This document shows positions 25,659-35,790 of a stretch of 51,418 nt of DNA, piece by piece. The stretch comes from Terasakiella brassicae. Its GTDB lineage: Bacteria; Pseudomonadota; Alphaproteobacteria; Rhodospirillales; Terasakiellaceae. The first letter of the stretch is position 1, and the number at the start of each line of letters is the position of its first letter. The notes beneath the pieces are model-generated. The model did not search any database. It was not told where the DNA came from and was given only the letters and a program-made list of their open reading frames with translations. The stretch covers positions 1 through 51,418 of the forward strand of contig NZ_BMHV01000023.1 of NCBI RefSeq assembly GCF_014641495.1, given 5' to 3'. The position numbers and the translations under genes are program-made.

Positions 25659-26964
25659 CTTTAAATTCCGCCCCGCCGGTTGCGTGGTTGTGGACAGAAA
25701 TATGCCCCTTATGGTCCTGCACAATTTCATATGAAATCCAGAGACCCAATCCCGTCCCCTGACCAACGGGTTTGGTGGTGAAAAACGGGTCAAAGATGCG
25801 GTGAAGATCGTCATCTGAAACACCGTTGCCGCAATCACGTACGTAAATATTTACGTTTGTGTTATGTTTTTCAGCACGGACAATAATCGGGGTGTCTGGT
25901 TGTGCGCTGGAGGCATCAAGGGCATTTTCAACTAAGTTCAGAATGACCTGATGCAGTCTGTTTGCTGATCCTTCGACATATAAATCATTACTGAGGTCAA
26001 GCTCGATCGGATGGTTGCTTGCACGCCCCTTGCTGGCAAAAAGAACAGCCGTTTTAATGACATCACAGATATCGACGCAGTCCTTCGTTTTGCCCTCGCG
26101 AAACGACAGGCGGCGCAGATTATTGACAATTTCACTGACCCGTTCGGCCCCTTCGCGTGTCCCCGCCAACAAATTGGGAAGATCATCCAGAAGGCGTTTG
26201 ATTTTTAAGTCTTCATCCAGTTTTTGACGCACAGGAACGGGTAGTTCTTCGCGTAATGTTTCAATATAGGTCCGCATTTTCTGGCTGTAACGTTCCATGC
26301 TGTGTACATTGCCGTACAGAAAACTGATCGGATTGTTCAATTCATGGGCGACACCGGCAACCAGACGACCAATAGAGGCCATTTTTTCAGATTGCAAAAG
26401 ATGATGTTGTGCGGTTTTCAGTTCAACATGGGCTTTATTTAAATCGTCATAGGCTTGGCGCAATTCCCCGATGGGGCGCCCGACAATGACCAGCCCGTCA
26501 ACTTGCCCTCTGGCGGTTTTATGCAAACTGCAATTCACCGATACATATTCGGAAATATCCGGGGTTTTATGTTGAAGTTTGGTTTCATAATCCTGCAGGT
26601 TTTTAGTTTTGGTTGGCGGGATCAGTTTGCGAAAACGTTCTTCAAACTGTTGGCCCAGAAGAACGGAAATCGGTCGTCCGAACAATTCGGCTTCTTCAAA
26701 GCCTGTGCGTTCCAGCAAGGGGCCATTGACTTTGACGATCCGCCCGACCCGGTCACAGACAATGACGACATCGGACATGGCCTCCAAAATACTGTCGATG
26801 AAGTCATGGGCTTCTTCGAGTTCTGCATTTTTGTTTTCCAAATCGACTTCGCGTTCCAGCAGGTCAGAATAGACTTCGTCCATTTTCTGAATGACTTCGA
26901 CCCAGGCATGTTCCTGCCCATCGTTCAGTTCCAGTGGATTATGCGGCGGCTGGTTTTGTCCCAT
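25630..26964 (-). CDS. hupT: HupT/HoxJ-like histidine kinase of the hydrogen-sensing system
   Basis: This 444-residue soluble kinase has an N-terminal coiled coil, a PAS domain (~55-165), HisKA with the active His in GVAHELNNPISFLYGNVH, and an ATPase domain with NLVENALDA, DCGNGV and GTGLGLWIS. The HELNNPISF sequence and the PAS-HisKA layout match HupT/HoxJ, the kinase that receives the H2 signal from the regulatory hydrogenase HupUV/HoxBC. It is the last gene of the hydrogenase operon, 24 nt after hoxX, and hupUV are in the same operon. The cognate HupR/HoxA regulator is absent from the window. Confidence 0.85.
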   Translation of the reverse strand: MGQNQPPHNPLELNDGQEHAWVEVIQKMDEVYSDLLEREVDLENKNAELEEAHDFIDSILEAMSDVVIVCDRVGRIVKVNGPLLERTGFEEAELFGRPISVLLGQQFEERFRKLIPPTKTKNLQDYETKLQHKTPDISEYVSVNCSLHKTARGQVDGLVIVGRPIGELRQAYDDLNKAHVELKTAQHHLLQSEKMASIGRLVAGVAHELNNPISFLYGNVHSMERYSQKMRTYIETLREELPVPVRQKLDEDLKIKRLLDDLPNLLAGTREGAERVSEIVNNLRRLSFREGKTKDCVDICDVIKTAVLFASKGRASNHPIELDLSNDLYVEGSANRLHQVILNLVENALDASSAQPDTPIIVRAEKHNTNVNIYVRDCGNGVSDDDLHRIFDPFFTTKPVGQGTGLGLWISYEIVQDHKGHISVHNHATGGAEFKVSLPVYACE

Positions 26965-26988
26965 GATTTTTCCGTTTATGACACTGCG

Positions 26989-28629
26989 CTACATCCTATT
27001 CTTGACCCGTTGGCGGTGTTTGGCAAGATAAAGTGGGGTGTGGGATTTGGGTTCGCGCAAAACAAATTTATATCGCGCCACATGATAACTGGGATCAAAG
27101 CCGAAAAAATTCAGCTTCATATGTTCCAGTTCTTCGCGGCGATACTCATTCAGGGGCTTTTTCGCTTCGTCTTTTTCCCGCACAACAGGCTTGTCGGCAA
27201 GAATGGCGTGATGGTCCAGTTCGTGTACTTTTTTGCGCAAAATCTCTCTGAACTGGGCAACCGTTTCGCCAAAACAACTGGTGAGAAGCCCCATCTCCAC
27301 GCCGTTAATAGCAGAGATTGGAAGACGGTGCTCCATAACAAGGGACTCATTGCCAGTACCGACCCGTTTGGGTAACAGATAGGTCCAATATTCAGATCCG
27401 AACAGATTGCCCATATTTTTATAATGCGGGTTTAAGACAACACCGTTGCGGGCATAAATTTTATCGCAAGTCAGCGCAAAGAACACACCGCCGGCACCTG
27501 CATTGCCACTGAGGGCAGCAACGGTGACTTTATCCGTGGTGCGGATGATGGCTTCGCATAAATCATCCATCGCGTTGATATTATGCCAGCTTTCTTCGGC
27601 AGGACGCGGTGCGGCTTCAATCGCATTCAGGTGAATCCCGTTGGAAAAGAAATCTTCCCCGCCCATCAAGACGATGGTGTGAATGTCTTTGTCCGTACGT
27701 GCGTTTTCATACGCGTGCAACAGGCGTTGGCACTGGTCTGTGTTCATGGCCCCGTTATGAAAAGGAAAATGCAGGTAACCGATTTCGCCTTCTTTTTCGA
27801 AGGTGATATCGCGTTCGCCCTCCCCATAAGGCAGGCCCAGAATTTCGGTCGCAGGCAGTTTGAAGGTGTCTTTGCCTTTTTTGCGTAAATGTCCGATCCA
27901 GATAGCCCCATCGGTTGTGGCCCGGCAAATGGCCCCGTTTCGGGTTGCCAGAATGTCACCGGGCGTTCCCTTTAGGCTTGGTTCAAGACACGCGTTATGC
28001 AGATAAACTTCGCTATCATTAATGATATCTAAAACGCCGGGATTACCATCTCCGCATTGAATTTTACGCAAGACGGTTGCGCTGTCATCAGTGCCCCAAT
28101 CAATGTGTCGATCGGTTTGTTTCATCAGACCGTTCCAGTTTCCATCGCCTTGTAACGGTTCGGGGATGAAATTCCGATCTTGAAATTTGGCCAAGGCTTC
28201 CAGTACACATTCCACCGCCCCGTCTGAAACTTCGTTGCGATAAATACTGCTTTTCGGGGCGGTGCGCATGGCAAAACGGCGGCTTGCCCAAATGGGGCCG
28301 GCATCCATGTCGGCAACGGCTTGCAACAAAGTAACACCCCATTGTTTTTCCCCCCGTAAAATGGCCCAGTCCAACGAGGATGGCCCCCGGTCCCCTTTCG
28401 GGCCGGGATGCACGATTAAACAGGTTAACTTGGACCAAACCGATTCAGGAATAGCGCGTTTTAAAAAAGGCGCGATCAGGATATCGGGTTGAAAAAGATC
28501 AACGGCTTCTTCGGTAACATGATCGTTGATGTCAAATTCAACGCTGACCTCATGGCCGAGGCGTTCAATTTCCACATATAAACGCTGGGTCAAGCTGTTG
28601 AAGCTGTGGGTAAGCAGCAGGATTTTCAT
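26989..28629 (-). CDS. hoxX: HoxX/HypX hydrogenase maturation protein
   Basis: This 546-residue fusion has an N-terminal formyl-tetrahydrofolate-binding half (residues ~1-230, VHPGPKGDRGPSSLDWAIL) and a C-terminal enoyl-CoA hydratase-like half (~255-480, SGNAGAGGVFFALTCD). HypX makes carbon monoxide for the active site of [NiFe] hydrogenases from a formyl group. It is found mainly in bacteria that mature hydrogenases in air, so its presence suggests aerobic or microaerobic maturation here. The start directly follows the hypE stop codon. Confidence 0.93.
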   Translation of the reverse strand: MKILLLTHSFNSLTQRLYVEIERLGHEVSVEFDINDHVTEEAVDLFQPDILIAPFLKRAIPESVWSKLTCLIVHPGPKGDRGPSSLDWAILRGEKQWGVTLLQAVADMDAGPIWASRRFAMRTAPKSSIYRNEVSDGAVECVLEALAKFQDRNFIPEPLQGDGNWNGLMKQTDRHIDWGTDDSATVLRKIQCGDGNPGVLDIINDSEVYLHNACLEPSLKGTPGDILATRNGAICRATTDGAIWIGHLRKKGKDTFKLPATEILGLPYGEGERDITFEKEGEIGYLHFPFHNGAMNTDQCQRLLHAYENARTDKDIHTIVLMGGEDFFSNGIHLNAIEAAPRPAEESWHNINAMDDLCEAIIRTTDKVTVAALSGNAGAGGVFFALTCDKIYARNGVVLNPHYKNMGNLFGSEYWTYLLPKRVGTGNESLVMEHRLPISAINGVEMGLLTSCFGETVAQFREILRKKVHELDHHAILADKPVVREKDEAKKPLNEYRREELEHMKLNFFGFDPSYHVARYKFVLREPKSHTPLYLAKHRQRVKNRM

Positions 28630-29676
28630 TTAACAAATCCTCGGTAATTGTTCACCGGCAATCCAATCGACAACGCGGGTGCCACCAAATCCGGTTTTAA
28701 GCTGGACAAAACTGTTGGCATCTTCAATGACGCTTCCGATGATGGCGGCCTGTTTTCCCAGTGGATGAGCCTGCATGGCGTGCAATAAGGTTTCAGCCTG
28801 ATCTTCAGGGCAGATGGCAAGAAGCTTGCCTTCATTGGCGACATACAGGGGATCAAGGCCGAGGATTTCGCAAGCCCCGCGCACTTGATCACGAATGGGG
28901 ATATCGGGTTCGTTTAACATCATGCCGACCCCGCTTTGACGGGCAATTTCGTTTAAAGTTGCGGCCAGTCCGCCCCGTGTCGGGTCGCGCATGACATGGA
29001 TGTCGGGAACCGCCTTGACCATATCGCCAATCAGACCGTTCAGGCTGGCACAATCAGATTGCACGGATGCTTCAAACCCCAATCCTTCGCGCAAGGACAT
29101 GATGGCAACGCCATGATCACCGACATATCCGTTTATCAGGATTTTATCGCCCGGTCTGGCGCGTTCACCAGAAATATGGATGTCATCTGTGATAACGCCA
29201 ATGCCTGTTGTGTTGATATAGACCCCGTCGCCGTGACCGCGTTCCACAACCTTGGTATCGCCGGTGACGATATAGACCCCGGCCTCGTGGGCGGCGTGGG
29301 CCATGCTATCGACAATGGTTTTTAAATCTTTTAAGGGAAAGCCTTCTTCCAGAATAAATCCGGCAGTGAGGTAAAGCGGTTGACCACCGGACAAAGCCAC
29401 ATCGTTGACGGTGCCGTGGACCGCCAGATTACCGATATTGCCACCGGGGAAAAACAGCGGGGAAATAACGAAACTGTCTGTGCTCATAACCACCTTGCCA
29501 CGCGGCAGTTCAAAGGCAGCCTGATCATTGCCTTGGGCAAGGATATCATTGGCAAATGCGTCCCCGAACAATTGTTCGATCAGTTGTGACATGGCCCGAC
29601 CGCCGCCGCCGTGGCTCATTTCAACGACACCGTTTTTTAAATCAAGACTACGGGTATAGGCTGTACGTGTGGACAT
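28630..29676 (-). CDS. hypE: HypE, carbamoyl dehydratase for hydrogenase cyanide ligands
   Basis: This 348-residue protein of the PurM/AIR-synthase-like fold starts with MSHGGGGRAMSQLI and ends in the obligatory PRIC. The C-terminal cysteine accepts the carbamoyl group from HypF and dehydrates it to thiocyanate. Internal DPTRGGLAATLNEIA is typical. The gene is 27 nt after hypD and abuts hoxX. Confidence 0.96.
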   Translation of the reverse strand: MSTRTAYTRSLDLKNGVVEMSHGGGGRAMSQLIEQLFGDAFANDILAQGNDQAAFELPRGKVVMSTDSFVISPLFFPGGNIGNLAVHGTVNDVALSGGQPLYLTAGFILEEGFPLKDLKTIVDSMAHAAHEAGVYIVTGDTKVVERGHGDGVYINTTGIGVITDDIHISGERARPGDKILINGYVGDHGVAIMSLREGLGFEASVQSDCASLNGLIGDMVKAVPDIHVMRDPTRGGLAATLNEIARQSGVGMMLNEPDIPIRDQVRGACEILGLDPLYVANEGKLLAICPEDQAETLLHAMQAHPLGKQAAIIGSVIEDANSFVQLKTGFGGTRVVDWIAGEQLPRIC

Positions 29677-29703
29677 TGATTTGTTCTCTTTTTATGTAAG
29701 ACG

Positions 29704-30831
29704 TTAAACGGCTTCGCGGAAACGACCGTAGGAATAATAAGCCGCGCACGCCCCTTCGGCGGAAACCATGCAAGACCCCATCGGGTTTTCCGGTGTGCAA
29801 TGGGTACCAAACAGTTTGCAATCGGTCGGTTTTTTCATACCGCGCAGGATAGCAGGGCATTCACAGGCTTTGTTTTCGCGCGCAGGCGGCGTTTCCACCG
29901 GGATTTGAACTTCAGCGTCAAAGGCGGCATATTCTTCTTTAATGCGCAGGCCGGAATAGGGGACCTCGCCTAATCCACGCCATTCAAAGACACGGCGCAG
30001 TTCGAAAATTTCCGCAACCAGTTTCTTGGCTTTGGTATTGCCCATGTGGGTGACGGCGCGCAGATATTGGTTTTCGACTTCGGCGCGGCCTTCGTTTAAT
30101 TGGCGCACCAGCATCAGGATGGACTGCATCACGTCCAGTGGTTCAAACCCGGAAATAACGACGGGGCGCTGGAATTCTTCTACAAAATATTCATAAGGTT
30201 GCGAGCCGATAACCACACTGACATGGGCCGGACCAAGAAACCCATCCAGCGGCACACTGCCCAAGGCACGCACATCCGGGCTTTCCAGAATGTTTTGAAT
30301 GGCCGATGGGGTCAGAACGTGGTTGGACAGAATAAAGAAATTTTTAAGCCCCATCGTCTCGGCCTGTTTAATCGCCATTGCGGTTGGTGGTGTGGTGGTT
30401 TCAAACCCGATGGCAAAGAAAACGATCTTTTTATCGGGGTTGTTCTGCGCCAGTTCCAAGGCATCCAATGTGGAATAGACCATACGCACATCGCAACCTT
30501 CGGCCTTGGCTTTCATTAGACTGGTGAATTTGGACCCCGGGACACGCAACATATCACCATAGGAACATAAAATAACATCCGAACGGCGCGCATAAGCAAT
30601 CGCCTGATCAATGCGTGATATGGGCAAAACGCAGACCGGACAACCCGGCCCGTGGATCATTTTGACGTTACCGGGCAAAAGGTCCTGTACACCGTAACGA
30701 AAAATGGCGTGGGTATGCCCGCCACAAAATTCCATCAGGCGGTAATCACGTGCCGGATCTACTTCGCGCGCAAGGGTCGCGGCCAGTTTTTGCGCGGTGT
30801 CCCCGTTGCGATATTCATCCACATGTTTCAT
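29704..30831 (-). CDS. hypD: HypD, Fe(CN)2CO cofactor assembly protein
   Basis: This 375-residue Fe-S scaffold protein carries the iron moiety with HypC. Diagnostic motifs are EFCGGHTH with C36, GPGCPVC with C64 and C67, and C-terminal cysteines for a [4Fe-4S] cluster (EFELR region, then CECPAILRG and CKLFGTHC). It overlaps hypC by 4 nt (ATGA), so the two partners are translationally coupled. Confidence 0.96.
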   Translation of the reverse strand: MKHVDEYRNGDTAQKLAATLAREVDPARDYRLMEFCGGHTHAIFRYGVQDLLPGNVKMIHGPGCPVCVLPISRIDQAIAYARRSDVILCSYGDMLRVPGSKFTSLMKAKAEGCDVRMVYSTLDALELAQNNPDKKIVFFAIGFETTTPPTAMAIKQAETMGLKNFFILSNHVLTPSAIQNILESPDVRALGSVPLDGFLGPAHVSVVIGSQPYEYFVEEFQRPVVISGFEPLDVMQSILMLVRQLNEGRAEVENQYLRAVTHMGNTKAKKLVAEIFELRRVFEWRGLGEVPYSGLRIKEEYAAFDAEVQIPVETPPARENKACECPAILRGMKKPTDCKLFGTHCTPENPMGSCMVSAEGACAAYYSYGRFREAV

Positions 30832-31061
30832 GGGGCGACACTTTCGTTTTTGGTCATTTCTTCAAACAAGGCGATGGTCTTCAGGGCTTCGTCCTCGTCA
30901 ATTTTGGACAGGGCATAACCGACATGAACGATGACGTAATCCCCGGGGGTGACATCTTCCACTAAACCAAGCGAGATGGTTTTCTTTACCCCACCCAGTT
31001 CAATGATGGCCATATCGTCGTTCAAGACGTCAACGACTTTGGATGGCATGGCAAGACACAT
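30828..31061 (-). CDS. hypC: HypC, hydrogenase assembly chaperone
   Basis: This 77-residue chaperone binds HypD and the immature large subunit through its N-terminal cysteine. The ATG at 31061 gives the required MCLAMPSKV with Cys2. GGGAG about 10 nt upstream, within the last codons of hypF, is its ribosome-binding site. Longer readings would bury Cys2 and are rejected. PGDYVIVHVGYALSKID is the usual HypC C-terminal block. Confidence 0.95.
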   Translation of the reverse strand: MCLAMPSKVVDVLNDDMAIIELGGVKKTISLGLVEDVTPGDYVIVHVGYALSKIDEDEALKTIALFEEMTKNESVAP

Positions 31062-31065
31062 TAGA

Positions 31066-33270
31066 TTAGCTCCCGTCCCGTAGTAGTTTTTGTTGTCCCA
31101 GCCAGACTTGGCCCAGTGATAGGCCCGCATCGCTTAAGGGGACATGTTGATTAAGATAAACCTCAAGACCGGCTTGTTGCAATTTACGCTTTAAGCCTTG
31201 ACTGAGAATTTCATTCAGGAAACATCCCCCCGATAAGGCAACACGGGAAATATTATGTTTTGTGCAGGCCTGTTCCACCCAGTCGGCAAGGGCGAAAACC
31301 AAGGTGCCATGAAACAGGTTGGCCCCGCTTTGTGCGGTGCGCTCACACAATGTATTCAGCAGGGAAAGCAGGTTTAACACCCCGTTTTCTTCCAGATGCC
31401 AGCCTTGTGGGTCAACCTCGATCCGGCTGACAAGGCTTTCCAGCATCATCGGCGCATGACCTTCATATTGTGCGATTTCACAAACACCTAATAGGCCGCA
31501 AGCCGCATCAAACAATCGGCCCATTGAAGATGTTTGTGGGGAATTTAGGCCTTTATCCAGCATTAATTTTAAGGTTTGTGTGTCGTGGCCTGCAAAACGG
31601 CTGTCGATTTCATCACGGCGACCCAAGGCATGCAGGGCGCTGGCCCCCATACGCCACGGTTCAACAGCCGCTTTGTCGCCACCCGGTTGAGCCAAGGGGC
31701 GTAGATGCCCGATACGGGTACAGTTTAATCCATCCACTTTGAATAATTCACCACCCCAGCTTTTGCCATTGTCTCCAAGGCCGAATCCGTCAAGCGCAAG
31801 ACCGATCACTGGCCCGTCAATTTGATGTTCTGCCAGAACCGAGGCAATATGGGCATGATGATGTTGGACGGCAAAGGTCTCAATTCCCAGACTATGAGCA
31901 AAGCGTGTGCTGGCAAAATCGGGATGCAGATCATGTACGGCGAGGACGGGATCGACGTGCAGAATTTTGCGCAAATGATCAAACGTTTCTTCCTGAAAGC
32001 ACAAGGTTGCCACGTTGTCCAAGTCCCCGATATGTTGGGACAGATAAGCATGGTTTGCCCGTGTCAGACAGATTGTGTTTTTCAGAAAAGCCCCCAATCC
32101 CAATATGCTGGAGGTATCCTGTGTTAAGGCGATGGGGCGCGGTGTAAATCCACGGGCCGAACGCAGGACGGTCGGACCGCTGAGGTCATGGCGCACCACG
32201 CTGTCATCCACACGGATGAGGATATCCCGGTTATGGGTGACAATAGCATCTGCGATGTTTGATAAACGGTGTTCGGCCTCGTCATTTGCAATGACCAAAG
32301 GTTCCCCACCGGGGTTTGCGCTGGTCATAACAAGGGGCCGTCCCCGCAAGGCATCCATAATCAGGTAATGCAAGGGGGTGTAAGGCAGCATAACCCCGAT
32401 GCGGTTTAAGTTTGGGGCAATCGTGTCTGGTAGATTACTCTTTTTTTTGCGCAGTAAAACGATGGGGCGTTCAGGGCTTTCCAGCAGGGCTTGTTCATCT
32501 TTATCCAGCTTGGCAAAACTATTTATTCCCTTGCAATCGGCAACCATGACAGCAAAGGGTTTGGCGGCGCGGTTTTTGCGTTTGCGCAACTTTTCAATGG
32601 CTGTTTCGTTATGGGCATCACAAACCAGATGGAACCCACCTAATCCCTTAATGGCGAGGATTTGACCTTGGCGGATACGGTTGGCAATTTCACTGATATC
32701 CATAGAAAGACGAGGACCGCAGTTGGGACAGCAGGTTGGCTGGGCATGAAAACGCCGATTGGTTGGATCACGGTATTCAGCTTCGCAGGCCGGGCACATT
32801 TCAAATGCAGCCATAGACGTTTGCGCCCGATCATAAGGCAGGCTGTGGGTGATGGTATAGCGTGGTCCGCAATGGGTGCAGTTTAAAAAAGGATAGCCAT
32901 AACGTCGATCGTTTGGGTCGCGCATTTCCGACAGACAATCCGGGCAAATGGCGGCATCAGGAATGATATCTGTTTGAACGTCCCCACATTCACTTTCGCG
33001 GATCAGAAAAACAGCTTCATTTTCCTTTTTCTCAATTTCTTTTTCTTCGATGCTTTGAATGCGTGACAGGGCAGGCGCCTGTTTATGTAACGCATCGAGG
33101 AAAGCGTTTGTGGTGCTGCCTTGAACCTCGATCAACACACCTTCTTGGTCATTTAAGACCCAACCGGTCAGCCCCAAATCCCAGGCGAGTTGATAGACAA
33201 AGGGGCGAAAGCCGACCCCTTGTACCTGACCGCGCACGCGATATTGAATTCGTTTAAGATTGGGCTGCAT
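31066..33270 (-). CDS. hypF: HypF, carbamoyltransferase
   Basis: This 734-residue enzyme makes the carbamoyl group for the cyanide ligands from carbamoyl phosphate. Domains in order are acylphosphatase ([13 protein letters not shown]), two zinc-finger pairs (CPDC...CTHC and CPAC...CPNC), a YrdC-like domain ([14 protein letters not shown]), and a Kae1-like domain ([23 protein letters not shown]). I use the ATG at 33270, just before the acylphosphatase domain. It overlaps hypB by 17 nt, and a start at 33312 would overlap by 59 nt and add 14 unrelated residues. Confidence 0.95.
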   Translation of the reverse strand: MQPNLKRIQYRVRGQVQGVGFRPFVYQLAWDLGLTGWVLNDQEGVLIEVQGSTTNAFLDALHKQAPALSRIQSIEEKEIEKKENEAVFLIRESECGDVQTDIIPDAAICPDCLSEMRDPNDRRYGYPFLNCTHCGPRYTITHSLPYDRAQTSMAAFEMCPACEAEYRDPTNRRFHAQPTCCPNCGPRLSMDISEIANRIRQGQILAIKGLGGFHLVCDAHNETAIEKLRKRKNRAAKPFAVMVADCKGINSFAKLDKDEQALLESPERPIVLLRKKKSNLPDTIAPNLNRIGVMLPYTPLHYLIMDALRGRPLVMTSANPGGEPLVIANDEAEHRLSNIADAIVTHNRDILIRVDDSVVRHDLSGPTVLRSARGFTPRPIALTQDTSSILGLGAFLKNTICLTRANHAYLSQHIGDLDNVATLCFQEETFDHLRKILHVDPVLAVHDLHPDFASTRFAHSLGIETFAVQHHHAHIASVLAEHQIDGPVIGLALDGFGLGDNGKSWGGELFKVDGLNCTRIGHLRPLAQPGGDKAAVEPWRMGASALHALGRRDEIDSRFAGHDTQTLKLMLDKGLNSPQTSSMGRLFDAACGLLGVCEIAQYEGHAPMMLESLVSRIEVDPQGWHLEENGVLNLLSLLNTLCERTAQSGANLFHGTLVFALADWVEQACTKHNISRVALSGGCFLNEILSQGLKRKLQQAGLEVYLNQHVPLSDAGLSLGQVWLGQQKLLRDGS

Positions 33271-34111
33271 CAACACCGGCTTTGATCCAGTCATACCATT
33301 GATCCAGCCCATCCCCGTTTTTGGAGGACAATTGGAAGATTTTCAGGTCGGGGTTGACGCATCGCGCGTACTCAAGGCAGGCCGCTACATCAAAATCCAG
33401 ATAAGGCAGCAGGTCGGTTTTGGTCAGGATCATAATATCGGCGGCGGCAAACATATCGGGATATTTGATCGGTTTATCTTCGCCTTCTGTCACTGACAGG
33501 ATAGCGATTTTATGGGCTTCCCCCAAATCAAAACCGGCAGGGCAAACAAGATTGCCGACATTTTCAATAAACAGGACACCTTGTTTGGGCATATCCAGAC
33601 GGGATCTGGCTTGGGCAACCATGTCGGCATCCAGATGGCAACCTTTGCCGGTATTGACCTGCAAGGCAGGTACGCCGGTTTCACGGATACGATCTGCATC
33701 ATTTGCGGTTTGCTGGTCCCCTTCGATGACGGCAATGGGCAATTGATCTTTTAAATCCGTCAAGGTGCGGGTCAACAGGGTGGTTTTACCCGATCCCGGT
33801 GAGGAAACGAGATTAAGCACGAAAATACCATCTTCCTTGAAATGGACGCGGTTGTGGGCAGCGATATGGTCGTTTTTACTCAGGATATCCTGCTCAATAG
33901 AAATCAGGCGTTTGGTTTCCATACCGGGGACAGATACGCCTGCCTCGTTTTCACCGAAATGCATATCATGGTTATGATGGTGGTGGTCATGGTCATGTGA
34001 ATGATCGTGATGGTGATGGCTGCACCCGCATCCCTCATCATGGCTGTGGCTGTGATCGTGTTTATGGCTACCTTCGATTTTGGCGGTGCCGCATCCGCAA
34101 ACTGTACACAT
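33254..34111 (-). CDS. hypB: HypB, nickel-binding GTPase
   Basis: This 285-residue GTPase inserts nickel into hydrogenase with HypA. The N-terminus has MCTVCGCG, then a histidine-rich tract (18 His in residues 16-51) that can store nickel. The P-loop SSPGSGKTT is at 103-111, followed by IEGDQQT, the metal-site region [14 protein letters not shown], and LTKTDLLP for guanine recognition. It abuts hypA upstream and overlaps hypF downstream. Confidence 0.96.
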   Translation of the reverse strand: MCTVCGCGTAKIEGSHKHDHSHSHDEGCGCSHHHHDHSHDHDHHHHNHDMHFGENEAGVSVPGMETKRLISIEQDILSKNDHIAAHNRVHFKEDGIFVLNLVSSPGSGKTTLLTRTLTDLKDQLPIAVIEGDQQTANDADRIRETGVPALQVNTGKGCHLDADMVAQARSRLDMPKQGVLFIENVGNLVCPAGFDLGEAHKIAILSVTEGEDKPIKYPDMFAAADIMILTKTDLLPYLDFDVAACLEYARCVNPDLKIFQLSSKNGDGLDQWYDWIKAGVDAAQS

Positions 34112-34453
34112 TTATTCGACCTCCAGTTCTTTGACCCGCATTTCATCGCCACCTGATATATGGAGCTTGTAGCTGCCACATTTGGGACATTGGGCAATGC
34201 GCGAGGCAATTTCCAATTCTTCGGCGCAGTCCACACAAATGGCTTTGCCCGGTGTTTCAACGATTTCAAGTTTGGCCCCATCGGCGATTGTGCCTTTCAT
34301 AACGGCATCAAAGCAAAAGGCCATAGCTTCGGGCTCCACATGGGAAAGCTGTCCGATTTCCAACCAGACTGTTTTGACTTTGGCAAACCCGTTTGTCTTT
34401 GCATAATCTTCCAGAATATTCAGCACACCCTGTGTCAATGACATTTCATGCAT
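34112..34453 (-). CDS. hypA: HypA, nickel metallochaperone
   Basis: This 113-residue protein has the nickel-binding N-terminus MHEMSLTQGV (His2) and a zinc site of two CxxC pairs (C73/C76 and C89/C92). The ATG at 34453 is fixed by the need for His at position 2. GAGGAAC lies ~12 nt upstream inside the end of hupK. It delivers nickel with HypB, encoded directly after it. Confidence 0.95.
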   Translation of the reverse strand: MHEMSLTQGVLNILEDYAKTNGFAKVKTVWLEIGQLSHVEPEAMAFCFDAVMKGTIADGAKLEIVETPGKAICVDCAEELEIASRIAQCPKCGSYKLHISGGDEMRVKELEVE

Positions 34454-34454
34454 T

Positions 34455-35633
34455 TTAATTTTGTTCCTCAATCTCTACCCGGCAGGCGACACAGGGGTCC
34501 AATGCAAGGACACTGGTTTGTGCGATTTGTTTGAGTTTATTTTCATTTGCGGCCTTCACCCCGATCAGGGCTTGTTTCAAAATTCCATTGGGGTGGAAAT
34601 TCCATTCGGTCGGGGCAAGGATACGGTAACGCGCAATTGTGTCATTTTGCGGATTAATCCAGACCCGGTGGCTAAGTTGTCCGCGTACGGCTTCGATTTG
34701 TGCGTATCCTTTATAGGTGGCCTTGGTGTGATAAAGCTCATTGCCCTGTTTCAACCCGCTGATATTTTTTTCAAAGTCTTCGATCATAACGGCAAGGTCG
34801 ATTAATTTCGCACAAAAATAGGAAAGCGCACTATGGTCAAACTGACGCAAAAACGGGTGACTGAGGTGGCGCATCAAGGCCCCGGTCTGACAGGGCTGCC
34901 CATCCCAAGTGGGGTAGGTGATGAATGGGGCGGCATTTTCTGCGTCCATATGCCGGGCGATTTCTTCGGGGGCGAAATCCATTAATCCTTGGGTGATGGG
35001 CCAGATGATGTCGGATAAGCCTTCTTGTTGCCAGTGTTTTAAACAGCGCGCCGGAAGGCTGTCGGTTGTGGTAATCCAGTTTTCCAAAGCTTCCTTGTTT
35101 GGCAGGTCTGCAAATTCACGTGGCGTGATTTGGAAGATTTCGGATTGAATAACCGTGCGCAGTCGAGAAAATTCACTGCTGAGCTTTGTCATGTCAGGGG
35201 CCAGTGTACCGCCGCCGATTTTGTCATGCCCACTTTCTGTAAAAATCAGTTTTTTGAAAGAGGAGAGGGTTTGGCGGATATCGCGGATTTGTTCGATATT
35301 TTTATCCTGTCCGGCCAATTCGGCCCAATCAATTAACAGGCGGGTGGTATGTTCCGCGATCCCTTCCGCCAATAGCAGGAGGTGGCGTGCCGTTTTATGT
35401 GCGGGACTGGGGATATAACCCAAGGCCTGTTCCATCGCGCTGAGGGCAGCTTGATGCTGTGCGGTGCCACATAGGCTGAACAGCAAGGGAACGAAAGCGC
35501 AAGCTTCATGCGGAGATTTCCCTTCCAGTATCCGGGCCGCCATTGTGGTCCGATTGGAGGCAATGTGAACATCCTCAACCCGGTTTTGCTGTGTGACCAG
35601 TTTCAGAACAATATGGTCTGCGCCCACATTCAT
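34455..35633 (-). CDS. hupK: HupK/HoxV-like hydrogenase assembly scaffold
   Basis: This 392-residue protein resembles a shrunken hydrogenase large subunit. It keeps the second cysteine pair near the C-terminus (DPCVAC, C381 and C384) but has only one cysteine (C55, LFSLCGTAQH) where the catalytic subunit has CxxC, and it lacks the final histidine. This is the pattern of HupK/HoxV, thought to hold the Fe(CN)2CO group before transfer to the real large subunit. It lies 157 nt after hupV, the only sizeable gap in the operon. I see no gene in that gap. Confidence 0.87.
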   Translation of the reverse strand: MNVGADHIVLKLVTQQNRVEDVHIASNRTTMAARILEGKSPHEACAFVPLLFSLCGTAQHQAALSAMEQALGYIPSPAHKTARHLLLLAEGIAEHTTRLLIDWAELAGQDKNIEQIRDIRQTLSSFKKLIFTESGHDKIGGGTLAPDMTKLSSEFSRLRTVIQSEIFQITPREFADLPNKEALENWITTTDSLPARCLKHWQQEGLSDIIWPITQGLMDFAPEEIARHMDAENAAPFITYPTWDGQPCQTGALMRHLSHPFLRQFDHSALSYFCAKLIDLAVMIEDFEKNISGLKQGNELYHTKATYKGYAQIEAVRGQLSHRVWINPQNDTIARYRILAPTEWNFHPNGILKQALIGVKAANENKLKQIAQTSVLALDPCVACRVEIEEQN

Positions 35634-35790
35634 TTGCTTCTTTACCCCTTGTCATGCCTTCAGTCATAGACAGCAAAAGGCGTGCCATCTTTATTTCATA
35701 CTTAAGTCTAGGCTTTGCAAGGTTTTGATCGGGGTGTTGAAGATGTATGTGGAAGGAAGGAGTCCGGTATATGGAAACCATTCTTCCACT

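Noticed and set aside
26455-27375. 306-codon open frame on the plus strand across hupT and hoxX
   Set aside because: It is antisense to two well-supported genes and its product is a Phe/Gln-rich mirror composition with no recognisable domain.
35634-35790. A missing small hyp/hup gene in the hupV-hupK gap
   Set aside because: No leftward frame with a plausible start and family features fits within the 157 nt.
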